Of a stretch of DNA of 64,000 nt, positions 1-7,813 are shown piece by piece. A program made the translations under genes and the position numbers. Under the pieces are notes generated by a model. It saw only the letters and a list, made by a program, of their open reading frames with translations, was not told the origin of the DNA and did no database searches. This DNA is from Bartonella sp. M0177 (GTDB taxonomy: Bacteria; Pseudomonadota; Alphaproteobacteria; Rhizobiales; Rhizobiaceae): assembly GCF_016102285.1 (NCBI RefSeq), contig NZ_JACFOY010000001.1, positions 1,116,001-1,180,000 of the forward strand, in the 5' to 3' direction. Numbering within the stretch: the first letter of the stretch is position 1; each line of letters starts with the position of its first letter.

Positions 1-1024
1 GGTTCTTGTTGGGGTCAAAACAATCTCCGTTATCTGCTTCGCAATTGACACAAGCCTTCATGATAGCTGTGAGATGTTTTTTGACAATTTTCGAGCCGGT
101 TACCAAAGCGGCTACTTTTTGCTCTTCATGAACTTTCCAGTCGATATAGGCTTCAATATCCGGATGATCTATATCGACCACAACCATTTTTGCTGCGCGA
201 CGCGTGGTACCGCCCGACTTGATTGCGCCGGCTGCGCGGTCACCAATTTTTAGAAAGCTCATCAAACCGGAAGATTTACCGCCTCCGGAAAGTTTTTCAC
301 CTTGGCCGCGCAATTGGGAAAAATTCGAACCCGTGCCGGAACCGTATTTGAAAAGGCGGGCTTCACGCACCCATAGATCCATAATGCCGCCTTCATTCAC
401 AAGGTCGTCAGCAACAGATTGAATGAAGCAGGCATGTGGCTGGGGATGTTCGTAGGATGATTTCGACCTTGTCAGCTCTCCGGTTTTCCAATCGACGTAA
501 AAATGCCCCTGACTTGGACCATCAATACCATAAGCCCAGAACAGCCCTGTGTTGAACCACTGCGGACTGTTTGGTGCAACGCGTTGCGTGGCAAGCATAT
601 AAGCAAGTTCATCATGAAAAGCGCGGGCATCATTTTCGGTATCGAAATATTTGCCTTTCCAGCCCCAATAGGTCCATGTTCCGGCCAGACGATCAAAAAC
701 CTGCCGCGCGTCCATTTCCGAACCATAACGCCTGTCTTCGGCGATTTTTGCCAGTTCTTTTTCATCTGCTACAGAACGCCAAAGCCATGAAGGAACACCA
801 TTTTCCTCTACTTTTTTCAAGGCAGCCGGTACGCCCGCCTTGCGGAAATATTTCTGTGCCAGAATATCGGCTGCTACCTGACTGAACTGGCTGGGAACGT
901 CAATATTTTCGAGCCTGAAAACAATCGAACCATTGGGATTTTTGATTTCACTTGTCGCTTTATGGAATTCAATACCTGTGTAGGGAGATTGTCCCTCCTT
1001 TGTGAAATGGCGCGCAATTTTCAT
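1..1024 (-). CDS. nrdJ: Adenosylcobalamin-dependent (class II) ribonucleoside-diphosphate reductase, N-terminal part, cut by window start
   Basis: Reduces ribonucleotides to deoxyribonucleotides with a B12-derived radical. About 341 codons are readable from the ATG at 1024 down to base 1 with no stop, so the C-terminal part, including most of the catalytic barrel, lies outside. The protein begins MKIARHFTKEG. Family features visible are the stretch ATQRVAPNSPQWFNTG, the cysteine in PQPHACFIQS, the glycine-rich FKYGSGTGSNFSQLRG, and a CVNCEAD motif near the window edge. This is the long alphaproteobacterial NrdJ type, usually well over 1,000 residues. It is transcribed from a long leader holding NrdR-like boxes. 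Cobalamin synthesis genes occur at the other end of the window. Identity is recognised from family motifs. Confidence 0.93.
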   Translation of the reverse strand, partial: MKIARHFTKEGQSPYTGIEFHKATSEIKNPNGSIVFRLENIDVPSQFSQVAADILAQKYFRKAGVPAALKKVEENGVPSWLWRSVADEKELAKIAEDRRYGSEMDARQVFDRLAGTWTYWGWKGKYFDTENDARAFHDELAYMLATQRVAPNSPQWFNTGLFWAYGIDGPSQGHFYVDWKTGELTRSKSSYEHPQPHACFIQSVADDLVNEGGIMDLWVREARLFKYGSGTGSNFSQLRGQGEKLSGGGKSSGLMSFLKIGDRAAGAIKSGGTTRRAAKMVVVDIDHPDIEAYIDWKVHEEQKVAALVTGSKIVKKHLTAIMKACVNCEADNGDCFDPNKN

Positions 1025-1157
1025 AGCCTGTCCTTATTCAATATGTTGTGTTTGCCCCTGCCGGTCTCACGCCGACGACAAACTGTCCCTAATCTCTTCA
1101 ATCTTCTACAACGGGCGAGAGAGATTAACCCCTAATTTATGATCGTAAGTCACGAGC

Positions 1158-1184
1158 AAAAAACGGACCATTCTTGTGATCCGT
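1158..1184 (-). terminator. Intrinsic-terminator-like hairpin inside the nrdJ leader
   Basis: On the minus strand ACGGATC and GGTCCGT form a 7-bp stem, with one U-G wobble, around an 8-base loop, followed directly by six T. The wobble pairs only on the minus-strand RNA, so orientation fits nrdJ transcription. It lies between the NrdR-like boxes and the nrdJ ATG, so it could act as an attenuator, or it could stop read-through if the real promoter is downstream. Which of these holds is not decidable from sequence. Confidence 0.5.
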
Positions 1185-1231
1185 CAAATGCAGTTACCTA
1201 TAACACACATTCTTTAAGCGAAAGATGTTCG

Positions 1232-1279
1232 CTGGCATATGTTGTGCTATTAACTCAAAGACTATACTAAATATAGTAA
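1232..1279 (-). promoter_or_regulatory. Tandem NrdR-box-like operators upstream of nrdJ
   Basis: The NrdR box consensus is roughly ACACWATATATWGTGT. Positions 1264-1279 read ATACTAAATATAGTAA, matching nine of ten core bases. Positions 1232-1247 carry a weaker match ending in TTGTGC. The two start points are 32 bp apart, close to three helical turns, the spacing typical of paired NrdR boxes. An A+T-rich promoter-like stretch overlaps the better box. NrdR itself is encoded at 13576-14058. The assignment is inferred from consensus and spacing. Confidence 0.6.
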
Positions 1280-1345
1280 ATTTATTATAAACTTTTAAGT
1301 TTTACACAACGCTTCATGGACCCTCAAATCAACGCAAAACAACAA

Positions 1346-1372
1346 AATTGCGAGCCATGCCCGCTCGCAATT
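1346..1372 (-). terminator. Possible terminator hairpin, minus strand
   Basis: A perfect 9-bp inverted repeat (AATTGCGAG / CTCGCAATT) encloses a 9-base loop. On the minus strand it runs into TTTTGTTGTTTTG. It could end a transcript from the NUDIX gene about 470 bases upstream, or from an unrecognised small RNA in between. The T run is broken, so the call is tentative. Confidence 0.45.
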
Positions 1373-1845
1373 ACAATTTTGACTACTCACTGATTTACTC
1401 ATGATTACAATGTGGAACGTGACGCGCTCTAAAGCGCATCAGCTTGAAAGTCATAAAAGAACAAAACCACTTTGGCGTCAAGGAGTCGTTTGTTCAAATC
1501 GCACAACAACTAGATATAGTGGGTCAGTGGTGGAAAAATAATGTGAATAACGGGGACGAACAAATTCCACCCTTTATTTTTCGTCAAATTACGTGAACAT
1601 GAAATATCTCTAGCTGAAATTCCCTAAGTGAGGATTTGAAAAAACATAAATTTTGCGGTGGGATAGTGAAAGGTCTGCTCCCGAATCACCACCGATGCAA
1701 ATTGTCGGCATCTTTTCCGACAGATGTTATTTCACGGGATTTGGAAAATATCTTTAAAAAATTCCGATTCGATCAAATCGGTATCCGGAGAAGAGGGGAG
1801 AGCTTGGCATTCAATGGCTATAGGCGATGAGTCATCCGATTTCTA

Positions 1846-2322
1846 TCAACGCGGCCGATAATCAAGAAGCAATTTCTTTAATTGTGGTTCAACGACTCGA
1901 TGAGCAGCTTCCTCCGGTGAAACCCATTCGAAGATGCGTTGGCCGCGTTCCGGCCATTTTTTCTCCTGATGGGAATAGAGTACAGCGAATACATCGACAC
2001 TGAAATTGCCATTTTCACCGCCAGGCATATCGGTTTTCGTGTATTGATAGGAGCCAATAGAGGCTGTCTCGGCAATACCGCGCACGCCCGCTTCTTCATA
2101 GGCCTCCTGAAGGGCGGCTTGCGATAGAGTGCGCCCCGGCATTGGCCAACCCTTAGGAATAATCCAGCGACCGGTACCTCTACTTGTAATGAGCAGAAAC
2201 TCGACGGCACCTTTTTGCAGGCGATAGACCAGAGCGGCCACCTGCAAAAAATGGTCACCATCGACAACGATCTTTTTGTCGGCGGCTACCAATGTACCAT
2301 TTATATCTGCTGCTTGAACCAT
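1846..2322 (-). CDS. NUDIX hydrolase, DIPP-like
   Basis: 158 residues, a typical single-domain NUDIX length. The NUDIX box is visible as GRTLSQAALQEAYEEAGV, where QEAYEEAGV corresponds to the consensus REUXEEXGU; the usual Arg is Gln. Upstream the strand-rich start AALVYRLQ and the segment RWIIPKGWPMPG resemble the diphosphoinositol-polyphosphate/Ap4A-type subgroup found widely in Rhizobiales. Such enzymes hydrolyse nucleoside diphosphates linked to another moiety; the substrate here cannot be told. It stands alone, with about 120 bp to the flanking monooxygenase gene on the same strand. Confidence 0.85.
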   Translation of the reverse strand: MVQAADINGTLVAADKKIVVDGDHFLQVAALVYRLQKGAVEFLLITSRGTGRWIIPKGWPMPGRTLSQAALQEAYEEAGVRGIAETASIGSYQYTKTDMPGGENGNFSVDVFAVLYSHQEKKWPERGQRIFEWVSPEEAAHRVVEPQLKKLLLDYRPR

Positions 2323-2440
2323 CTCGTTCCTTTTTGCGTTAGCCTCGCCGGAAATAAAAATGTTGTCTCATTACAAAAACACCCTGTCCGCTCTATTTCC
2401 GATTGACGAACGAAAAAATTGGTTGACCGACAAAGCAATG

Positions 2441-3673
2441 TTAGTTCGTCACCCCGGATTTGCTCGTTGGACATAAAGCTTTTGCAATAGCACGCAGACC
2501 GTTACCCGGATACATCCCTTCACGCATGAAAATGTTTCGAAGAGGTGCAAAGTTTCTTAACAACTCCAAACCGGCACTCCGCACGAATTGTACAGGCAAC
2601 ATATCTGAAAGCAATGCTTTGTTGAGAGCGTGAACCGAACCGGTGCGTACCCAAATATCGGCTTTACGATATTTGTTGTAATTTTCCATGACCAGCTTGC
2701 TTCCGGGATCTTTCGGATCGCTTTCAATGGCTTTGACCGTATTGATGGCGTCACGAATACCGAGGTTAAGCCCTTGGGCGCCAATAGGCGGAAATACATG
2801 GGCGGCTTCACCAACCAGAATTGTTCGTTTGTCGGCAAATGCCTTCGGGACAATGCCGGATAAAGGCCAAGCTTGTGCAGGTGTAATAACAGTGACTTTT
2901 CCAAGCATCGCCTGCATTCTCTCTTCAATCGCACTCGCCAGTCCCTCGGGCCCAAGTCCAAGAATTCTGTTTGCACGTTCAGGGTTGAGAACCCATACCA
3001 GACTGGATTTTTTGCCGGGTAGTGGCACTTGTGTAAACGGACCATCTTCCGTGTGGAATTCGGTAGAAATGTTATTGTGCGGAAACTCGTGGGAAAAACT
3101 TAAGATAACGGCTGTTTGTGGATAATTCCACTGGCGGCAGTCAATCCCCGCAGCAATGCGTGCTTTTGAATTTCGCCCGTCTGCGGCAACAAGAAGACGG
3201 GCATCCACATGAGAATTATCTTCCAGAGTGATTGTGACGTGATCGTCGCTATGGACGATAGATTTCGCCGAAACATCCAGACGTTTGATCAGCTTACAGT
3301 CGGCTACGGCCTGACTGATAGCATTGTTAAGTGCAACATTCGGCATATTATAACCGAAGGCTATCTCTCCGATTTCCGAAGAATGAAAGCTCACAACCGG
3401 ACTGCGGATGAGCCTTTTTGTTCCGTCAACGATTCGCATTGTGGAAAGTGCGGCTGCCTTGTCTTTCAGGTTTTCCCAAATGCCGAGAGAATCGAGAATT
3501 TTTATTGCCGGCATCATCAATGCGGTGGTTCTTAGATCATTGCTGTTTGTTTCGGGGCCGATCAGATAGGAGCGATAACCTTTTTGAGCAGCTGCGAGTG
3601 CAGAAATCATTCCGGCAGGTCCGGCACCGATAATGGCAATTGTTGTATTATTTTTGTCTGCTGGAACTACCAT
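2441..3673 (-). CDS. UbiH/UbiF-family FAD-dependent hydroxylase
   Basis: 410 residues, normal for the family of aromatic-ring hydroxylases in ubiquinone biosynthesis. The N-terminal FAD-binding motif IIGAGPAGMISALAAA, the middle motif VAADGRNSKAR (DG motif) and the later GEAAHVFPPIGAQGLNLG, which binds the FAD ribityl chain, are all in place and in order. A Shine-Dalgarno-like AAGG lies about 8 bases before the ATG at 3673. The ring position it hydroxylates is not clear from sequence, so I give no Ubi letter. No partner gene is adjacent apart from the NUDIX gene downstream. Confidence 0.88.
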   Translation of the reverse strand: MVVPADKNNTTIAIIGAGPAGMISALAAAQKGYRSYLIGPETNSNDLRTTALMMPAIKILDSLGIWENLKDKAAALSTMRIVDGTKRLIRSPVVSFHSSEIGEIAFGYNMPNVALNNAISQAVADCKLIKRLDVSAKSIVHSDDHVTITLEDNSHVDARLLVAADGRNSKARIAAGIDCRQWNYPQTAVILSFSHEFPHNNISTEFHTEDGPFTQVPLPGKKSSLVWVLNPERANRILGLGPEGLASAIEERMQAMLGKVTVITPAQAWPLSGIVPKAFADKRTILVGEAAHVFPPIGAQGLNLGIRDAINTVKAIESDPKDPGSKLVMENYNKYRKADIWVRTGSVHALNKALLSDMLPVQFVRSAGLELLRNFAPLRNIFMREGMYPGNGLRAIAKALCPTSKSGVTN

Positions 3674-3852
3674 AGCCGGGCCTTTCTGCTAGATTAGCTG
3701 ATAGAAGGATTTCACTGTCAATTTAACACAATATGTGGATCAATCTAGCAATTGCAATCAATTGTTTTAATTTTTGTGATCAGTGATAGAAAGGGCATAA
3801 AAATTTATACCGAAATGTGATAATCGCATTTGACGAGAGGGACTGGTCTGCT

Positions 3853-4620
3853 TTGAAAAATAAACTTGCTGGTAGAATAAAGAGTGGTGCCGAAAAACTG
3901 CGTCATAAAAAGGTAACGATGCCGCAGGCAAGGGCGTTTTCGGTTCACCTTCTTACCGCATCAGGGTCGTTTCTTGCCTTTTTGTCGCTGGTCGCTGCTT
4001 CCGAAAAAGAATGGACGGCAATGTTCGGCTGGCTCGGTCTGGCATTATTGGTTGATGGCATCGACGGGCCTATTGCCCGTAAGCTTCAGGTAAAATATGT
4101 CCTTCCTACATGGTCGGGTGAACTTCTCGACAATATAATTGATTATGTCACCTATGTGCTCATACCGGCTTTCGCGCTTTATCAAAGCGGTTTCATGGGG
4201 GAGGGACTGTCATTTTTGTCCGGTGCCATTATTGTGGTCTCCTCGGCTATTTATTACGCAGATACAGGTATGAAAACCAAGGAAAACTTTTTCAAAGGTT
4301 TTCCGGTCGTCTGGAATATGCTGATTTTCACGCTTTTCATTGTCAAACCGGGAGAATGGACAGCGTTCAGCATTGTCGTGATTTCCGCTATTATTTCATT
4401 CCTTCCGATTTATTTTTTGCATCCGGTGCGCGTTGTGCGCTTGCGTCCACTCAATTTGACAGTCTTTCTTATATGGTGCGCTCTCGGCATTATCGGGATT
4501 TGCTACCGGCTCGAAGCACCGGAATGGGTGAAAATAGGTATGACTATTTCCGGCCTCTACATTTATCTCATCGGTGCCGTGATGCAATTGTTCCCCACAC
4601 TCGGGAATAAAGAAAGCTAG
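3853..4620 (+). CDS. pcs: Phosphatidylcholine synthase (CDP-diacylglycerol-choline O-phosphatidyltransferase)
   Basis: Condenses CDP-diacylglycerol with choline in the inner membrane, a one-step route to phosphatidylcholine typical of Rhizobiales. The CDP-alcohol phosphatidyltransferase signature is visible as DGIDGPIAR followed by GELLDNIIDY. Several hydrophobic segments follow, as expected for an integral membrane enzyme. I choose the TTG at 3853 (255 residues) because GAGAGGGA at 3835-3842 is a well-placed ribosome site; a GTG at 3817 in the same frame lacks one. The conserved core begins near MPQARAFSVHLL, a little inside this start. Confidence 0.9.
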   Translation: MKNKLAGRIKSGAEKLRHKKVTMPQARAFSVHLLTASGSFLAFLSLVAASEKEWTAMFGWLGLALLVDGIDGPIARKLQVKYVLPTWSGELLDNIIDYVTYVLIPAFALYQSGFMGEGLSFLSGAIIVVSSAIYYADTGMKTKENFFKGFPVVWNMLIFTLFIVKPGEWTAFSIVVISAIISFLPIYFLHPVRVVRLRPLNLTVFLIWCALGIIGICYRLEAPEWVKIGMTISGLYIYLIGAVMQLFPTLGNKES

Positions 4621-4647
4621 ATCAAAAAATTTACCAAATATTAATTT

Positions 4648-4678
4648 TTGTCTCTTGGCTTGAGCCTCAACGAGACAA
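4648..4678. repeat. Inverted repeat downstream of pcs
   Basis: TTGTCTC and GAGACAA form a 7-bp outer stem, with GGCT/AGCC able to pair inside. There is no T run after it on either strand, so it is not a clear terminator. It lies between pcs and the next gene and may be an RNA end structure or an operator. Confidence 0.35.
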
Positions 4679-4751
4679 GGTTGATTGATTTTACGGCCAA
4701 TAATGATTTAAATAGCAAAAGCCTTTCAGTTTTCCTAAGGAGTTTTGGGCT

Positions 4752-5801
4752 ATGCAACTTGATTTTGGTGGCGGGAACGAGGTCACGTTTTTAAAAGAAG
4801 GTCGGGCAGGGATTGTCCGGCTCACACGCCCCCAAGCTTTGAATGCATTAAGTCTCGATATGTTGCGTGCACTTGAAAAAGCCTTGCACAGTTGGGAAAC
4901 AGATGACGATGTATTATGTGTCGTGGTCGAGGGAGAAGGCAGATCGTTTTGCTCAGGCGGCGATGTTGTTTATGCTTATAAGCAAGGCAAGGCAGGGCAC
5001 CCCGCTTATGACTATTTTTCCTCTGAATATAAGCTCAACAGCTATATAGGACGTTTTCCGAAGCCTTATATCGCTATACTTGATGGTATTTGTATGGGCG
5101 GCGGCGCTGGTATTTCCATTCATGGCTCACACCGGATTGTGACAGAAAATACCACTTTTGCTATGCCGGAGAGTGCTATCGGTTTCTTTCCCGATGTCGG
5201 AGCAGGTGATTTTCTATCCCGTTTGAACGGGCAATTCGGAATGTATCTGGCGCTAACCGGTGCAAGATGCAAATGGGGCGATTGTTTGCAGACGGGGCTT
5301 GCTACCCACGCGGTTTCACAAGACAAGCTTGAAGATCTGCGTGCAAGTATCATTGAGCAGGGTAATCCACGTCCGGCGCTGGAACAATATGCAGTTGAAG
5401 TCGATTTTGAAACAAATGCCGAGACTCGGTCACTGATTGCAGAGTGCTTCAATACCGACAAGCTTGAGGAAGGCATTAATCTCCTCAAACAAAAAGCCGA
5501 TGAGGGCAACGATTTTGCCAAAGAAACTCTTGCAACGCTTCTGGAACGTTCACCGACAAGTTTGATGGTGACCTGGCGCGCGATGAAACAATGTAAACCG
5601 TTGGGGCTCGACGACTGTCTGAAGCTTGAAAACCGAGTTGCCCACCACATGATGGATAATCATGATTTTTATGAAGGTGTGCGGGCGGTATTGATCGACA
5701 AGGACAATGAACCGCATTGGCAACCGGAAAATTTGGCCGGTGTTACCGACGAGATAGTTGATTCCTATTTTCAACCGGTTGAAAAAGAATTGGAAATTTA
5801 A
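4752..5801 (+). CDS. 3-hydroxyisobutyryl-CoA hydrolase (enoyl-CoA hydratase/isomerase fold)
   Basis: 349 residues, the length of HIBCH rather than of a 260-residue enoyl-CoA hydratase. HIBCH hydrolyses 3-hydroxyisobutyryl-CoA in valine breakdown. The crotonase motifs are visible: RPQALNALSLDML, SFCSGGDV, the oxyanion-hole region GICMGGGAGISIHG, then FAMPESAIGFFPDVG with the Glu and Asp typical of HIBCH. AAGGAG about ten bases before the ATG at 4752 fixes the start. It overlaps the next gene by one base (TAATG), so the two are probably co-translated. Another crotonase activity cannot be fully excluded. Confidence 0.85.
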   Translation: MQLDFGGGNEVTFLKEGRAGIVRLTRPQALNALSLDMLRALEKALHSWETDDDVLCVVVEGEGRSFCSGGDVVYAYKQGKAGHPAYDYFSSEYKLNSYIGRFPKPYIAILDGICMGGGAGISIHGSHRIVTENTTFAMPESAIGFFPDVGAGDFLSRLNGQFGMYLALTGARCKWGDCLQTGLATHAVSQDKLEDLRASIIEQGNPRPALEQYAVEVDFETNAETRSLIAECFNTDKLEEGINLLKQKADEGNDFAKETLATLLERSPTSLMVTWRAMKQCKPLGLDDCLKLENRVAHHMMDNHDFYEGVRAVLIDKDNEPHWQPENLAGVTDEIVDSYFQPVEKELEI

Positions 5802-6217
5802 TGGATAACCAGTTACGCCAAGTAGCTAAACCAAGTCTGGTATTATCATCTTATTCCATTTTTTTGCATTGTCTGGCTTTTGTTGCTCTCCTGTTTTCCA
5901 TTTTTTACTGGATACGGATGGTCGGCGTATTTCCAGGAACATTATGGCGGATTGATCGCATGCCCTGGCTTTGGCAGGTGCTGACTGTTATTCTCTCCGT
6001 TGTTTATCCGATTGCCGCTCTCGGACTGTGGATGGGGTCTCTTTGGGGAATAATCTTATGGTTTTTTGCAGCGTTGACCGAATCTCTCGCATTTACTGTC
6101 TATAGCTCAAGCTTTATTTTTTTCCCCTCGCTTGCAGTATTCCATTTTTTGGTCGCTATACTATTTGTTATGTTTCGGGTTTTTCTGTTTCTCGAAAAGA
6201 AGAAAAAGATAATCTAG
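5801..6217 (+). CDS. Small integral membrane protein, DUF6163-like
   Basis: 138 residues with about four hydrophobic segments (roughly residues 20-40, 58-76, 80-100 and 107-130) and a basic tail KKKK. It is translationally coupled to the upstream hydrolase gene by a one-base overlap. It resembles the small four-helix DUF6163 proteins of Rhizobiales; function unknown. No catalytic motif is visible. Confidence 0.7.
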   Translation: MDNQLRQVAKPSLVLSSYSIFLHCLAFVALLFSIFYWIRMVGVFPGTLWRIDRMPWLWQVLTVILSVVYPIAALGLWMGSLWGIILWFFAALTESLAFTVYSSSFIFFPSLAVFHFLVAILFVMFRVFLFLEKKKKII

Positions 6218-6265
6218 TTACCCAATTTTAACGTGACAATGCCTATATCTATCGGCTAACGGAGA

Positions 6266-6325
6266 GTCACTTTTTTGATAGACATGATAAAGACACAAAA
6301 ATGGTTAATTCTAGGAAAAAGTGAC
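6266..6325. repeat. 10-bp inverted repeat upstream of the L,D-transpeptidase gene
   Basis: GTCACTTTTT at 6266-6275 and AAAAAGTGAC at 6316-6325 are perfect complements separated by 40 bases. A second hairpin, TGTCGAT/ATCGACA with a 3-base loop, sits at 6358-6374 just upstream of the possible starts. This may be a divided operator or an mRNA leader structure. Confidence 0.45.
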
Positions 6326-6399
6326 AATTACTTCTACCAGATGCTGTTAAGCGTCAATGTCGATCTTATCGACAAGTGCATGCGTGGAAAAAATCAAGA

Positions 6400-7689
6400 A
6401 TGACAAATAAAAACATGACATCGGTCAAAAATACTTCAATCGGCCGTAGGTTCTTTTTAAAATCTTTGGCAACTGTAACGGCTCTGTCATATGCTCCCGT
6501 TTTAGCCAAGGCAAACAACACATTGTTTGCGCAATCGGGACGTGCCCGTTGGGATGACCAGTTTGATGCGGGTCCTGCAGGGAGTACCAAAGTTGCTTCC
6601 AATCAGCCTGTATTAAGTTTTGCAACTGTTGAAGACACTCAAAAGGCGATTACGCAATATGAGGAGATTGTCAGTCGCGGCGGTTGGCAAAGAGTTCCGA
6701 CAGAACAGGGCAAATTGCAAATTGGTGTGACACATCCGGCAGTAACCGCATTACGGCAAAGACTTGCAGCGTCGGGAGATCTTCAAAGTGGTGTGGGGAT
6801 GTCTTCATCTTTCGACACCTATGTTGATGCCGCTGTAAAACGCTTTCAGGCGCGTCATGGATTGCCAGCCGATGGTGTGACGGGCGAGGCGACCTATAAA
6901 TCAATGAATGTCGATGCCCAGACACGCCTTAATCAACTTCATATCAATGTCGAGCGGTTGAAGACGAAAGTCGAAATGACAGCTCAGGAACAGCGTTTTG
7001 TAATGGTCAATATACCGGCCGCTCAAATCGAAGCCGTAGAAAATGGTGTGGTTGCGCAAAGGCATACAGCTGTTGTCGGTAAAATTGATCGACAAACCCC
7101 GTTACTGGATTCAAAAATCAGCCAGATCATCCTCAATCCGTTCTGGACAGTACCGAAGTCGATTATTCGTAAAGATATTATTCCTTTGATGCAAAAAAAT
7201 CCGTCCTATCTTTCGGATAACAGCATCCATATTTTTAATAATCGTGGCGAGGAAGTAGCCCCCGAAAGCATCAATTGGCATAGTGACGAGGCTGTCAGTA
7301 TGATGTTCCGGCAAGATCCGGGCAAAATTAACGCAATGTCATCGACAAAGATCAATTTTGCCAATCCTTATTCTGTGTACATGCACGATACTCCCATTCA
7401 AACCCTGTTCAATAGCTTGATGCGTTTTGATTCATCTGGTTGTATCCGTATTCAGAACATTCGCGATCTCAATGTGTGGATTTTGAAGAATACGCCCGGG
7501 TGGGACAGGCAACGTATGGAAGCGGTGATTGCCTCACGACAAAATACACCGATTAATATTCCCGATCCCATACCACTTCATTTTGTCTATATTTCTGCTT
7601 GGTCAACGGGACAGGGGGTTGTTCAATTCCGTGACGATATTTATCACATGGATGGCTCCTCGCAATTGGCTCTTGATACGGCCGGTTGA
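6400..7689 (+). CDS. Tat-exported L,D-transpeptidase with peptidoglycan-binding domain
   Basis: Cross-links peptidoglycan 3-3 or attaches proteins to it in the periplasm; Rhizobiales that grow at a pole rely heavily on such enzymes. The N-terminus carries a twin-arginine signal (SIGRRFFLKSLATV) followed by a hydrophobic stretch ending near AKA. A PG_binding_1 domain (around residues 105-165, with VKRFQARHGLPADGVTG) precedes a YkuD domain whose catalytic site is visible as HDTP and then DSSGCIRI, containing the Cys. From ATG 6400 the protein has 429 residues; a GTG at 6376 is in frame but is preceded directly by a hairpin (6358-6374), so I prefer 6400. Confidence 0.88.
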   Translation: MTNKNMTSVKNTSIGRRFFLKSLATVTALSYAPVLAKANNTLFAQSGRARWDDQFDAGPAGSTKVASNQPVLSFATVEDTQKAITQYEEIVSRGGWQRVPTEQGKLQIGVTHPAVTALRQRLAASGDLQSGVGMSSSFDTYVDAAVKRFQARHGLPADGVTGEATYKSMNVDAQTRLNQLHINVERLKTKVEMTAQEQRFVMVNIPAAQIEAVENGVVAQRHTAVVGKIDRQTPLLDSKISQIILNPFWTVPKSIIRKDIIPLMQKNPSYLSDNSIHIFNNRGEEVAPESINWHSDEAVSMMFRQDPGKINAMSSTKINFANPYSVYMHDTPIQTLFNSLMRFDSSGCIRIQNIRDLNVWILKNTPGWDRQRMEAVIASRQNTPINIPDPIPLHFVYISAWSTGQGVVQFRDDIYHMDGSSQLALDTAG

Positions 7690-7713
7690 GCTATTTTTGC
7701 CGAAAAACATCAA

Positions 7714-7742
7714 AAAACCGCCTTTATGGCGGTTTTATTTTT
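7714..7742 (+). terminator. Rho-independent terminator after the L,D-transpeptidase gene
   Basis: AAAACCGCC pairs with GGCGGTTTT around a 5-base loop and is followed by an A/T-rich T run (TTTTATTTTTATTTTTT). It lies 25 bases past the stop codon. Confidence 0.85.
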
Positions 7743-7813
7743 ATTTTTTAAGGGGATAGTTACCCATTCTGTTCTATCTGGAATGCATTGTCTTTTGCAT
7801 CAGTTGAACAGGA

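Larger units (their letters stand above)
1025..1845. other. Long non-coding region upstream of nrdJ
   Basis: 820 bases between nrdJ and the NUDIX gene, both on the minus strand. Seen here on the minus strand: a 9-bp perfect hairpin (1346-1372), two NrdR-box-like palindromes (1232-1247 and 1264-1279), a terminator-like hairpin with a T run (1158-1184) and an 8-bp hairpin (1090-1127). A third NrdR-like palindrome lies at 1507-1522. A 64-codon reading frame at 1636-1830 on the plus strand has no recognisable features and I do not call it. No cobalamin-riboswitch B12 box (GCCACTG) is seen near the hairpins. Confidence 0.7.

Noticed and set aside
472..885. Overlapping frames of 95-104 codons on both strands
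   Set aside because: They lie inside nrdJ, which continues through the window edge and shows strong family motifs.
1480..1512. tRNA-like fragment (GTTCAAATC followed by CACAACAA)
   Set aside because: The T-arm stem does not pair and no other arm is present, so it is not a tRNA or a clear attachment-site remnant.
1636..1830. 64-codon frame on the plus strand
   Set aside because: No ribosome site, no motif, and it ends near the convergent NUDIX gene; composition looks random.
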